Of a stretch of DNA of 64,000 nucleotides, positions 50,501-63,399 are shown one piece after another. The position numbers and the translations under genes are program-made. Location of the stretch: NCBI GenBank assembly GCA_002914805.1, contig JXTB01000133.1:207850-271849 (forward strand). Direction: 5' to 3'. Each line of letters starts with the position of its first letter. Positions within the stretch are counted from its first letter, which is position 1. Under the pieces are notes generated by a model. That model was given only the letters and a program-made list of their open reading frames with translations. It had not been told where the DNA came from and did no database searches. Source of the DNA: Parasponia andersonii. Its lineage: Eukaryota; Streptophyta; Magnoliopsida; Rosales; Cannabaceae.

Positions 50501-50884
50501 GAAATTTATACCCAATAACCGTTTTAAAATATTGTTTCAAAATATCTATTTTATATGTTGCATATATTTACAATACAACTTTCACATATAGTTTATATTT
50601 ACTATGTAAATTTATATCTATGGTTTGCATTCTGAAATATATATTTGTTTTTAGGTCCAATTTTTGTTCATAAAATGTTTCCAATAATATATTTTATGCA
50701 TAAAATAATGAGAAAATGTGGTATATGTCCAAACTTTTAAAACCAGTTAAGTATATGTTCAAAATGTAAAATATATAGCTATATGTCCCTTGTTTAAAAA
50801 CCTCCAGGTAATTAATTTATAATTTTCCATTTTTGCTCTTAATGAAATTTTTTTTTTTCGTTTGTATTTTTTTTTTATTTCTTG
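50501..50884. other. Inverted partial second copy of the 50018 MITE, then spacer
   Basis: From 50509 the sequence (GAGAAATTTATACCC, ACCGTTTTAAAAT, AAATATCTATTTTAT) mirrors the right arm of the preceding element, making a head-to-head palindrome centred near 50500. Similarity fades by about 50640. The rest is AT-rich. Confidence 0.5.
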
Positions 50885-52596
50885 TGTTAGCTATTGTTAG
50901 CCCAAGATTGACAACCCAAGAGGGGGGGGTGAATTGGGTTTTAAAATGTTTTAACAAACTTTTCAACTATTTAAAACCATAGACCACTATTTTAAAATTT
51001 TTTAGCTTAATCAACAATAATGGCAAAACATATAGAAATAATAGCAAGTATATTAAGCACACTAAATATTAAACACTCAATTAAATAGTTTGTAATAAAG
51101 TAAAGAGTGTAGGAATAGAGAAAGTGCAAACTCGGTTTTTACGAGGTTCGACAAATACGACGGTTTGCCTACGTCCCCGGCCCTCGGTAACTTGCTTTGA
51201 GCTTTCCACTATCGGATCAAGATTATGGACTTGACCGACCCTTTTACAAACAGAGTGAATTCTTCTTAGGCACACCCTAGCTTTTACAATAGTCTTGACT
51301 CCGGCTCTATCACGCATAACCTCGGATTGTTTTGACTCTAGTGACAACCTCACCTATACGGATTGTTTAGATAATGGTGTCAATCTCACCAGCTTACGAG
51401 TTGTTTATAACTCCGGTGGCAACCTCACATAAATCGGGTTATTTATGAATCCGGTGGCAACCTCACCTCATACTCAATAGTTATTCAATAAACAAGAGTA
51501 AACATTCACTCACAAATTCTCCTCACAAAGTAATTAATACAATTTTGGCTTAGGAGATTTGAGAACAATGCACTATAGATGCTCTAAGATTGACTCAATA
51601 TGATTTGAAAGTGTAATTGATGTGAAAATAGGCTAAGACACTTTGAGAGTAGATGAATATCAATTTAAGTTCATGCTCTTATGTTAAATGACATCAAATA
51701 AGGCTCTATATATAGATATCTAAGAAAACTAGCCGTTATTAGCTTTCTGCCAAATGTTTGATCGACTAAAATTAATGCTGGTCGACCAAAAATATAGCCG
51801 TTGGAGTTTGACACATCAGTTCAGCTTCAACGGTCATTTCTGGCCACTGTCTAAAAAGTAGTCGACTAATGATTTTGGTCGACCAAAATCACCGTCCTGG
51901 TCATATTTCAGATTCTGACAGGATTTTGGCATTTTTTCAGATTTTAACAGCTTTTGACGTTTTTCAAAAACTGACTTCTAAACTTGTTTTAAACACTTTA
52001 AAAATATTATAAATTAATTTGAAAAGAATATTTTGGCTATTGCAAACTTGTTTTAGTTTCACAAAGATATTTAACAATAATTTAGAAAGTGCTCATCCTA
52101 AAACACATTCGTGTTTGTAAATAGAAAATCTTTTTTTTGCCTATTTCAAATAATCATGATTTCAAATATATTTGCAACTTGTTTAACCTTAAGAAATCAT
52201 ATTTTAAAGAATATTTTCTCATTCAAAGAGATCCTTATATTCTATTTTCAAACTTCTATAATAAAATAACCATTTTAAGCTTAAGATAGTTTAAAAACTC
52301 TTTTGAAAAGTATGAGCCAATGCAAAGAGAATTTATGTGCAATGAACTAAATCAAATACAAGACTAAATATGAATATACCATATCTAGGCACGATCTTGT
52401 ATCTTTATTGTTCATCTTCAAGTTTGATTCTAAAATGTCCATATGCATCCATTTTCAAGCTTGATTCCTTGATTAACTTGAGGTAGAACTTTAATACCAT
52501 TTCACTACACGCTCAAGTTAAATCATTAGTACTAAATCAAATGTTTGTTATCTTCAAAATAAGAGTGAGTAAGATTGAGATCTTAATTTCCCAACA
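50885..52596 (-). repeat. 3' LTR of the copia element
   Basis: 1712 bp. It pairs with 59248-60911. A TCTATATATAGAGCC box near 51710 is conserved in both LTRs. It has a ~58-bp stretch near 51855 that the other LTR lacks. Confidence 0.85.
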
Positions 52597-54661
52597 ATTT
52601 TCTCCTTTTTGATGATGACAAACATTGATTTATGAGAATATGCAATAAGGATATTAAAGTATGAAATTTGACAAGTTTATCTTATTCCTTATCATATTTT
52701 AAGTTCCATCTCAAAATATGCTTGATAAAGTTAAAGGGACTTGCTCCCCCTTTTTAACTCAATTAAGCATCATAAGCATATTGTGAGAAAATTAGAAATG
52801 TGTGCTAAACAAAGTTCTCTCCCTTAAACTATGCACACTCATAAATGAATCTTTTCTCTTCATATTCATAAATCAACATTATTCTCCCCTTTTTGACATT
52901 ATTAAAAAGATAGAGTCAAATATCAAACTAGATATTATATAAAAACTAATTTATCTTTAAAATAAAATTCTCCCCATATGAATTCACTATACACTTTCTC
53001 CATTAGAATTCATGACAAAAGTATATAAAAGAGTAATACTCAAACAATTTTCTCTCAATGTAAAAAATAATATGACAAGTTAAGCAATAAGGAGATATGG
53101 AAGAAGCTAAGATTGAACAATCTTCAAAATAAGAATAACAATGTCAAACATAAGATTGAACAACAATGTGATGTCAAAGAGTATGAGAAGTATAGCATAT
53201 TATATGTAAAGAAGTTTCATCAAATTAAGATCACGAAAGCTTTAAATATTTCACTTGTTGATAATATATTTCTCCACAAAGCATAGGAGAAATTCAAAGT
53301 TATTAAAGCACAATAGTGAAATAATTTCATTTCCTTCATTTTCATCAAATTATAGAGAGCATAAAATTCATAGAAAAATGATAATGATGAATTTAACATA
53401 AGTAAATCATAAATATGCTCCCCCTCAATATATGAATCATGACCAATATATCAATAGTCAAAGTAAGAAAAGATCAATCATATATAAGAGACATCAATTA
53501 TAGATACCAATTATTTTTGAAAATAATTACCAATTATATTTGAAGAAATATAATATCCAAAGTTGATGCTAATTAAAGGTATGCCAAAAGATACCAATTG
53601 TATTTTGAAAAAGTATACCAAGTTGATACCAATTAAAGTAATAACTCAAAGATAAAATGACTAACTTGACACCAATTGAAATAATTTAAATCAAAAATAC
53701 ATTATTCTTCTCCTTTTGATTTCATTAAAAAGTTGTGTAAACATGAAGGATAAGATTGATACCAATTAACAAATATAAAGTAAAAATATGAATAAGCAAC
53801 TAATAATAAGTATCCAATCCAAATATGATATGTTATCCAAATTTAAACAACCATAAGAAATAGATGATCAGAAAAGATAAAACACAACAAAGCATGTTTT
53901 GAAAGCTAATGAGAATCTTATATGTGATATTCATAAAAAAAAAATTATTCTCATAAAAAAAATAATGTGTAAAAATGCAAAATGATAAAGTTACAAAGTG
54001 TAAACATTGAATTCAAGTAATGCATCATTTTGAGTTCAAATACAATACCAATATAGATAAAATAATTCAATTAATTATGCATAGTATTTGTCATGTAAAA
54101 ACTATCAAGTATTTACACAAATATAAGAGTATTAAGCAATATGCATTGTGCAAGCAATTTGAATCATATATGAGCAATTTATAAATCAAATAAAATCATT
54201 CATACCATCCTTCCAAAAGCTCTTCATCTTCTTTGTATTGAGGTTGGATTTAATCATCAGCTTTTGATTTGTCGTTAAGCTCCAATCATTCAAACTTAAA
54301 TACCAAACCTACAACAACATCATCAATGCTTTTCTTCTTGAAAGAGTCATTAGTTTCATCAGATGTCACATGCATAGATATATCTACTACTTAGTTCTTT
54401 TGTTGAAAAACTCTTTATACATAAGTAGTATTAAAGTAACTAGGAAAAGTTCCAATGTTGGATTTTGAATCAAAAATTTCAAATTGAATATTTGAAAGAA
54501 TAAAACAAACTTCAAAAATCTAATCAAATGATTGACAAGAATTAAGCATAATATATTTCTAGTAAGACATTTTTAAATATAGGCAAAGAATTGTTACCGA
54601 TATTACTTATGCTAATAATTTTAATTTTTGTATTGTCTCTAAAAATGAAATATCCACCATC
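52597..54661 (-). other. Internal region of the copia element without recognised coding
   Basis: AT-rich, with short recurring phrases such as GATACCAATT and TACCAATTATATTTGAA near 53490-53770. No retroviral enzyme domain seen in any frame. Confidence 0.6.
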
Positions 54662-54666
54662 ATTTC

Positions 54667-57600
54667 TGTAACAGCCTCTTAGTCTAAAGTTATTAGATTA
54701 GGAGGTATTATCATTGAATTCCTTAAACTTTAAAAGAAATGCGGAATATTTTTTTTTATTAAAACAAATATCTCATTAAGGTCTCTATTAAATTCATAAA
54801 GAAAATACTAACAATAATTTGAAAGTCATGTAATCTAAGAAAAAATTTTAAAAATATAAAATGTCATTAATAGAAATTAAAAACTAGAAAATATTCAATC
54901 AATTTAAATCTAGACCACTAGACCACCATGTCGTCGAGTCGCCTTATCACTACCATCCGATATGCTACTATTCATCACCTGAAAAAATGTTAAATAATAT
55001 AATGAGCTAAAAGTCCAATAAGTAAACCACAATACACACAATTGATGAGGAATGCTTTAGTTATTTTCTAAATTATATTCTTTGTGATCTTCTTATAACT
55101 TTGAAGACTTTTCATTTTAATCCTTGAGAGCGCTCAGTGTAATGCCTAAGCTTTTGGTAACCAGTGGGCCATGATTGTTGAACTAGTTTTTACTTCGCTA
55201 CCGACTCCTTGATAGAACCATATTAGAGGTATAAAGTGAGTGTACCTAGCCTATGTAGCCACACACACATTAATGATCTCGAAAAGGGCCTATCGTCTCC
55301 AGAGTCAAAATCATATGAGAAACCTCTCTAATTTAGTCTATTATCATTTATCCTTGGTGGCTACACTGGTCTCTCGCATCCTGTGCTCACTCAACCCTCT
55401 AGACATAGACACATACTAATTTCTTTAAAATCTTACTTTTCAAAATCTTTAATTAATTTAGAAAAATCATTCCATTGTAAACTATTATTCTTTTGAAACA
55501 TACCATTTTATAAAATAATGTCATGCATATGGATGACCATACCTCACGTAAAATAATATGTTATATGTCATCAATTTTCCACGTAAAACACATATAACAC
55601 ATAATTATACAATGTAAAACATATAAACAATTAAAATAGTTTAGTATGGTTTACTTATATTAAGTCCAAGCGAAATTAAAAAGTCAAGAAAAGTGAGAAT
55701 GTCCTCCGAATGCTTACGACGTACGTGCCCCCGCGTACATCATCGGTATTATAAATGTAAATTTGCTTAATTTATTTTTCTTATTTCAATAAAATTTCTC
55801 GAAAGATTATTTTATTTTTGATGCACTTAAGATGAACATAATTTATATATAAAACTGAAAATATCAAATATAGAATATAATCAATATCTCATACAATAAT
55901 CCTACTGACAATTTCATAGAATACACTTGTAGTTTGGAACTCCGAAAATTTGTACAAAACAATAACTAAAATTGACAGCTGCTCATATAAAAATTATATC
56001 TCATTACTCACCAATTAATTTGACGTAAAAAATTTCACAACAACATTCTTAACACAATATTTTACTATAAAAAATTAAAAAAAGTCATAGAATACACTTT
56101 AAAATAATATTTATGTATTTTTAGAGTTTAAACACAAAATTTGTCAATTTCGTTTGTTTTCTGACTAACAGGTACAAAACGATTTATTTCTCTGACTAAA
56201 AAAAATATTTATATACTGAAACTTCTTAGAGACATATTAGACATATAGAAACATAACTAGAAATTTTTATTGGCTCAAAAAGTGACGTTAACTAATTATT
56301 CATAATTTATAACCATCCTCTTATAAAACTGTCAGCACCAAATCATACAGTACATAAAACAATTTAGAAAATCATGAACAATAATATATTAAGAAACATT
56401 ACCTATAAATTTTACAGTGATAATATAACATATCCAAAAATATACCCTACAAATATTAGATCATGGAGAGTTCTATAAAAATAATATAAAATCTGAAATC
56501 TCAGAAAAGTGTTTATTGACAGATTTTCAGTACACTGACAATGTGTAATAAAAAATTTATTATTATTTAATTAAAATATTATTGATTCCAAAAAGTTTTT
56601 AGACTAAACTAGACATCTCCAGAAAGATCTACAAAAAAGAAGAGTACAAAAATAAATTTCGAGCTATTTATAAAAATTCATAGAACACAGAGATCAGTTT
56701 TATAAGAAGATAAAACAGTGACATGTTTATGCTAAAGAACATTAAAATCACAAAATAATCAATAAAATTTTAGTTAATCACATAAATACAGTCAATTAAG
56801 ACTCATTATCATATCTTTAGAAAAATTAATAAATATACAATCGGAAAAAAAAAACATGTATAGAGATTTTACCCGCAAATCAAATAAGAGTGATAAAAAT
56901 CTTGAAATTCTTGGACTTAGACTTCTCTTAGAGATTTAAAAAAAAAAATTTAAAGAAGAAGAAATAGACAGAGGATGATACTTAGAGAATTTCTTTCTGA
57001 GTTTTTAGAGAGATGAGAAAGAGGTAGAGGTGGCTAGGGTTTTGAGGAAAATAGAAATATAAACATCAATATATATATACACTTGAAATCCCATTAATAA
57101 TATGTCTCCTTTTTTTTTTTTTCTATTTTTCTTTTTATGTTATTTTATTTTATTTTATTATTTTCCTTTTTTTTAAAATTTATATAAGTCATATAAATGA
57201 CTCAAGGCAGCCATCCCTTTTTCTTTGTTTTTTTTTAAAGTTTAATTTATATATATATATATATATATCTAATTTCTATTTAAATATTAATTTATATATA
57301 AATATATGTGTTATATGAAATTCAAAAATAGAATAATAGCATAAATGATTATTTTTTTTACGCGACACTTAAATTAAAATTAAATATCACATTGTGTCAA
57401 TTAAATATTAATAGCATTAATGACAACAATTACTTATTTAAATAACTTCAAATAAATAAATTAATAATATTATTTACACCCTTTCTTTTTTATTATTATT
57501 ATTTTAAGAATCTACAAAAATTTTAGTAGGCATGTAAGACAATTAGATTCATAGTGCACTCATAATAAAATATAAATGACAAATAAAAATTTTCAATTGC

Positions 57601-57786
57601 AGTAAATGTAAACTTTACGTTATAATTTTAAATCAGGGCACGTAAACATCAATCAAGCACTGTTGGACATTATCACTGCATAGAATCAAGTTAGGCACAA
57701 ATACTATATAAATTAAATAATATTAAATGCAATTAATAACAAGTAACACTTAGCAAATCTAAAGCATTCTAATCATGGGTGTTACA
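54667..57786. mobile_element. Nested solo LTR, 3.1 kb, Ty3/gypsy-like
   Basis: It begins TGTAACAGCC and ends GGGTGTTACA, the termini typical of long plant Ty3/gypsy (Tekay-type) LTRs, and is flanked by the perfect 5-bp duplication ATTTC (54662-54666 and 57787-57791). It contains GAGCTAAAAGTCCAATAAGT, a phrase seen in such LTRs. There is no internal region. It inserted into the copia element and so is younger than it. Orientation not certain. Confidence 0.75.
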
Positions 57787-57792
57787 ATTTCC

Positions 57793-59197
57793 TTATTAAA
57801 AGCTGGGTGAAGTCATTGGTCAAGTTCTTGAAGTACCCACTTTCTTGCTTGTTCCTATAAGAAAGATTCAAGTATGGATTTTCGGTATCCATATAACTTT
57901 GGGTCCTTGGAGGGTTAGTCTTTGAACTCTTTGGTACCCAAACAAGTTTTCCATCAAATTATGCATTTTTCTTTACAAAACATGAAAAACTAGTATGTCC
58001 ATCTTGATTGCAATAAGTGCAAGTGTGCTTTGTGTCACTTGTACTAGCTTTCACAAAATAGTTCTTGAGGTATTTTTGTTTTATATAAGATTAGTACCTA
58101 ATACCTCCTTTGTCAAAAATACATTTTTATCCACCAAGCATCATGTCAAAGTTTTTTTTTCCATTTGTAAATTTGTGGACAATTTTAGTTAAGTCAAAAA
58201 TCTTGTCATTTAAGGAAGTGTTTTCTTTTGACAAAATATCATAACTACTACAAGGTAATTTTACTTCTTTTTCTTTGGTAAACTTTTCAACTATTTTTGA
58301 CAAACAAAGAATTTCCTTTTTAAGAGCATTGTTCTTGAAAATGAGTTTTTCATAATTTTTGTGTAAATCATTGAAATCACTCAACAAGTTTTCATATGAT
58401 AAATCACAATTATTATCACTAAACTCATTATAGTATCACTAATATCATGAAATTTACTTTTAGGTTCAAGTGAGCTTACCTCATTTTTTATTGCCATGAA
58501 GTACATGTTGTCTTCTTGATCTCCTTCATTACTTTCTTTCATCAAGATCTCATGTGTTATGAGCGAACCCATGAGTTCTTCTAGAGGAAATTTGGTGAGA
58601 TCTCTAGCTTCTTGAATTGCCATCACTTTGCTTAGATACACTTTAGGAAGACTCCTAAGCACTTTATTCACCAAATTTATGTTAGAGAATGATTTTCTAA
58701 GAGCACTAAGAGAGTTAATAATAATGGTAAATCTAGTAAACATTTGATCAATAGTCTTATCTTTATGCATCTTGAATAATTCATATTGACGTGTAAGAAT
58801 ATTGATTTTCATCTCTTTCATAAAATTTGTGCCTTAATACGATACTTCAAGCATTTTCCATATTTCATGAGTATTTGTGGCTTTTTCAACATTATTAAAT
58901 ATATTTCTATCCATACCACAAATCAAAATATGCATAGCTCTACCATTTTTTGAAAATGCAATTTTATCATTTATATCATATTCATCGATTTCTTTATCAA
59001 CAAATTTATCATCAACCTTTTTCTTAAAAACAAATGGACCTTTAGTAACAATATGCCCATAAATTAAAATCTAAAGATTGTAGATATGTAAGCATTCTAT
59101 TTTTCCAATAATTATAATCAGTTTCATTAAAAAATGGTGGTCTAGTAGTTGAATACCCCTCATATGAAAAGTTCTGAAAATTATTTGGGTTTGCCAT
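57793..59197 (-). pseudogene. gag region of the copia element (UBN2-type) with CCHC knuckle
   Basis: Fossil copia gag. The start region resembles MANPNNFQNFSYEGYST and is followed by a UBN2-type gag (NILTRQYELFKMHKDKTIDQ). Toward its end, at about 57980-58024, is a zinc knuckle of the C-x2-C-x4-H-x4-C type, then a VWVPKS-like stretch that normally precedes the copia protease region. It is broken in several places, and its downstream part is separated by the nested solo LTR. Confidence 0.8.
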
Positions 59198-59247
59198 CTC
59201 AAGACGGTTAAGTCTTTTAAAATTGAGCACCAAGCTATGATACCAAT

Positions 59248-60911
59248 TGTTAGCTATTGTTAGCCCAAGATTGACAACCCAAGAGATAGGGTGAATTGAG
59301 TTTTAAAATGTTTTAACAAACTTTTCAACTATTTAAAACCATAGACTACTATTTTAAAACTTTTTAGCTTAATCAATAATAATGGCAAAACATATAGCAA
59401 TAATAGCAAGTATATTAAGCATACTAAATATTAAACACTCAATTAAATAGCTTGTAATAAAGTAAAGAGTGTAAGGATAGAGAAAGTGCAAACTCGGATT
59501 TTACGAGGTTCGACAAACACGACGGTTTGCCTATGTTTCTGGCCCTCGGCAACTTGCTTTGAGCTTTCTACTATCGGATCAAGATTATGAGCTTGACCGA
59601 CCCTTTTACAAACAGAGTGAATTCTTCTTAAGCACACCCTAGCCTTTACAATAGTCTTGACTCTGGCTCTATCATGCCCAATCTCGGATTGTTTTGACTC
59701 TGGTGACAACCTCACCTATACAGATTGTTTAGACAATGGTGCCAATCTCACCAACTCACGGGTTGTTTATGACTCTGGTGGCAACCTCACCTAAATCGGG
59801 TTGTTTATGAATCTGGTGACAACCTCACCTCACACTCAATGGTTATTTAATAAACAAGAGTGAACACTCACTCACAAATTCTCCTCATAAAGTAATTAAT
59901 ACAATTTTGGCTTAGGAAATTTGAGAACAATGCACTATAAATGCTCTAAGATTAGCTCAATATGATTTGAAAGTATAATTGATGTGAAAATAGGCTAAGA
60001 CACTTTAAGAGTAGATGAATATCAATTTAAGTTCATGCTCTTATGTTAAATGACATCAAATAAGGCTCTATATATAGATATCTAAGAAAACTAGCTGTTT
60101 ATAGCCGTTATTAGCTTTCTGCCAAATGTTTGGTCGACCAAAATTAATGCTGATCGACCAAAAATATAGCTGTTAGAGTTTGACACATCAGTTCAGCTTC
60201 AACGGTCATTTCTAGTCATATTTCAGATTCTGACAGGATTTTGGCATTTTTTCAGATTTTAATAGCTTTTGGCGTTTTTCAAAAACTCACTTCTAAACTT
60301 GTTTTAAACACTTTAAAAATATTATAAATTAATTTGAAAAGAATATTTTGGCTATTGCAAACTTGTTTTAGTTTCACAAAAATATTTAACAATAATTTAG
60401 AAAGTGTTCATCCTAAAACACATTCTTGTTTGCAAATAGAAAATCTTCTTTTAGCCTATTTCTAATAATCATGATTTCAAATATATTTGCAACTTATTTA
60501 ACCTTAAGAAATCATGTTTTAAAGAATATTTTCTCATTCAAAGAGATTATTATATTCTATTTTCAAACTTCTATGATAAAATAACTATTTTAAGCTTAAG
60601 ATAATTTAAAAACTCTTTTAAAAAGTATGAGCCAATGCAAAGAGAATTTATGTGCAATGAACTAAATCAAATACAAGACTAAGTATGAATATACCCTATC
60701 TAGACACGATCTTGTATCTTGATTATTTATCTTCAAGCTTGATTCTAATATGTCCATATGTATCCATCTTCAAGATTGATTCCTTAATTAACTTGAGGTA
60801 GAACTTTAATACCATTTCACTACGCACTCAAGTTAAATCATTAGTACTAAATCAAATGTTTGTTATCTTCAAAATAAGAGTGAATAAGATTGAAATCTTA
60901 ATTTCCCAATA
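59248..60911 (-). repeat. 5' LTR of the copia element
   Basis: 1664 bp. It pairs with 50885-52596 and is followed (minus strand) by the primer-binding site. Confidence 0.85.
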
Positions 60912-60916
60912 TCTTG

Positions 60917-62780
60917 TACTCTCTCGTTTTTTTTCTCTTTTCTCTCTCTCTCTCTCTTTTTCTTTCTTCTTTTCCTGATCTCTCTCATTCCTCTATTAAT
61001 TTTCCTTTTCAATATCCATAGTTTTTTTTGGTTCTACGATAGCTTCGTGTGTTTTTTGGCGTATATCTCTATTATTCTTCTTCTCTAGCATTGTTTGGTT
61101 CACTATTATCTTTTTTGGGGTCGTTTTATTCATCTTCTCAGATTTCTAGCATTTTTGGCGATTTGTGTATTTGCTTTTGTTGAATCTTCGATGTTTTTTA
61201 TTTTGATTTTGTTTCAGTATGTATTATTCTCTTGATTTCGATTTAATTGTATTGTCTAAAGAGGATTTTCATTTATATTGAGAGTTCGTGTTATAACTAA
61301 TTTTAATTTAAGTATAATATTATTTTTGTTAGGTCTTAATAGCTTTTTTATATTTTATTGTGTGTTTTGAAAATAGTTTTTGTAATTGGCAATGGTTCAT
61401 TAATTTTTAGTCGTAGTATATATGATATTTGTAGTAGTATATATGATCTGTTTTGTGGTATATGGTAATACTGTTCACTGATTTTTGTTATTAAACATAT
61501 TGTATATTTCTTATTTAGTTCATATATATATATATATACATATATATTTAGTCTTGATATATGTGTTTTTTTTGTATTGTTATGTATTTTTTTTTTTGGT
61601 TATTATTGATCTTAGATGTTCAATACTCTTGTTTGGTTCATATATTCTTGGTCTTTATATCATTATTTTTTTTTGATGGTATATATTGTGTGGTTATTGT
61701 TGATTAATATATTAATTATTTTACTATTATTGATAAAAAGTTTGAACTTAGGTATATTGTTTTTCTATTCTGGTTTTTTGTGGTACATAGATTTTTTAAC
61801 TTGGTATATGTATGTATGTACCTCACAAACCAGTAGATATGATATTATTTTTTTTATTAATGTTTTTTTCTTGGTTTCTTCATACAGGTTTATATACTGA
61901 TTATGAAGTTGCTGAAGATGTAATTTTAAGTATTTTTTATGATGTTTGGAGCTTCCATTAAAGGGTGGTATCATTATAAGCCTATGATATCAATTTATGG
62001 GATATAAGGATCATTATTTTTTTTGTATTGAGTTTATAGTTTGTTTTATTTTAAAACGAACGGGTTTTTTTTTTTTTCATATCTAGATATATGAATTTTT
62101 AGTCTTGGTATATAGACATTATGTCTTGGTATATATGGTTGTATACTAAATTCATTATTTTAAATATTTGATACTATTATCTTGTTTCTAAGTTTTTATA
62201 CTTTTAGGTACATGAAATTTTAGTTTTGGTATATTGAATTTTGCCATGGTATATAAGGCTATGTACCATATTCTTTGCTATATTATTGACTTTATTTTTT
62301 GTTGGTGGAACAAAAAAAATCACCTTTGTGTATAATATATATACCAGATTATGTATTAATATACATATTATTGGCGACCTCTTATGAAGTAGTGAAAAAA
62401 AATATATTAAAGACGATTTTTTGAGTTGAGTGATTGCATATGAACGTATATATTGTATTCGAAATGATAAATTTATATACAATTTCTTAGTTGAGTTATG
62501 GCATTTGAGTATAATATACTAGTTTATATATTCTGTCAGAGTATTAGAAGTTATATACCTTTTTATTTTAGAATAAACTATGAATAAATTCTTATGTACC
62601 TAGTTTAAAAGATTATATAAGAATGTTTTCAATATATATCATTCATAAACAATTTCAGCTTTTTTTAATTCATTCAAGTGTACCTCACAAAGTGAATTAC
62701 CCGAAGCAAGTAAGTTACAATTTAAATTTATATCAAATTACATTACATAAAACATATAAACCAATGAGAAAATTGTCTAA
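60917..62780. repeat. AT-rich region with recurring TTGGTATAT motifs
   Basis: After a CT-rich start (60920-61010), the phrase [CT]TTGGTATAT[AG] and variants recurs from about 61455 to 62350 (for example near 62103, 62133 and 62227), mostly in plus orientation and at irregular spacing. No gene is supported; the several open frames are AT-rich chance frames. Confidence 0.45.
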
Positions 62781-63170
62781 TATTGAATATCTTCACAATT
62801 AAAAGTATTCAATACAATAATCCTTGTCAAACTAAAAAATTATATTATTTTTGCTAAACCAAAATAAGAGCATATGTTCCATATCACGTCCACTTATGTG
62901 TTTATGTATCCCTTTCTCATCCTGTCTTCGGCTAGTGATAGAGTTCTATGATTATCTTTTGTCAATAATGTTGAATGTCTTCATAATTAAAAGTATTCAA
63001 TATAACAATCCTCGTTAAACTAAAAAACTATATTATTTTTGCTAAACCAAAATAAGAGCACATGATCCATATCATGTTCACTTTTGTATTTCCATATCAC
63101 TTTTGTATCCCTTTTTCATCTTGTTTTCGGTCTAGTGATAAAGTTCTACGATCATCTTTTGCTAATAGAA
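62781..63170. repeat. Two-copy tandem duplication, period 188 bp
   Basis: Units 62781-62968 and 62969-63170 both start [TG]TTGAAT[AG]TCTTCA and share TTTTTGCTAAACCAAAATAA and CTAGTGATA[GA]AGTTCTA. Visibly diverged, with a small insertion in the second. Confidence 0.75.
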
Positions 63171-63399
63171 TACAATTTTGTCTTGTGGTACTTCTTTTAT
63201 ACTGACATTCATTATCAATGTATTTGCTCTTTTGATCACAAATATTCCACGATTATTTATGTTTTCGCGAGAAAAACTATTAGATATTACAGATCATGTA
63301 CCAAATATTAAAAATATATATCATGTTCAAATTAACACATACCATAATAAAGTATCAAACAAATACACAGTATTATGAACCAAAAGTATAAGCTTATTA

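Larger units (their letters stand above)
50885..60911 (-). mobile_element. Ty1/copia (SIRE/Maximus-like) LTR element with gag but no visible pol
   Basis: The 10,027-bp element is bounded by the 5-bp duplication TCTTG (50880-50884 and 60912-60916). LTRs are 50885-52596 (3') and 59248-60911 (5'), beginning TGTTAGCTATTGTTAGCCC. A primer site close to initiator-Met tRNA (TGGTATCATAGCTTGGTGC) adjoins the 5' LTR at 59226-59247. The polypurine side carries the GTCATCATCAAAAAGGAG signature known from SIRE-type elements. Only gag is recognisable; 52597-54661 shows no protease, integrase or reverse transcriptase, so it may be a TR-GAG-like non-autonomous element or a deleted one. A 3.1-kb solo LTR lies inside. 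It has a few breaks in gag and is a fossil; in the first ~370 bases the LTRs differ at very roughly 5%, suggesting moderate age. Confidence 0.82.

Noticed and set aside
61485-61974. Membrane-protein-like hydrophobic frames
   Set aside because: T-rich sequence gives Phe/Leu/Ile/Tyr-rich chance frames on the plus strand; no motif, and the region is repeat-rich.
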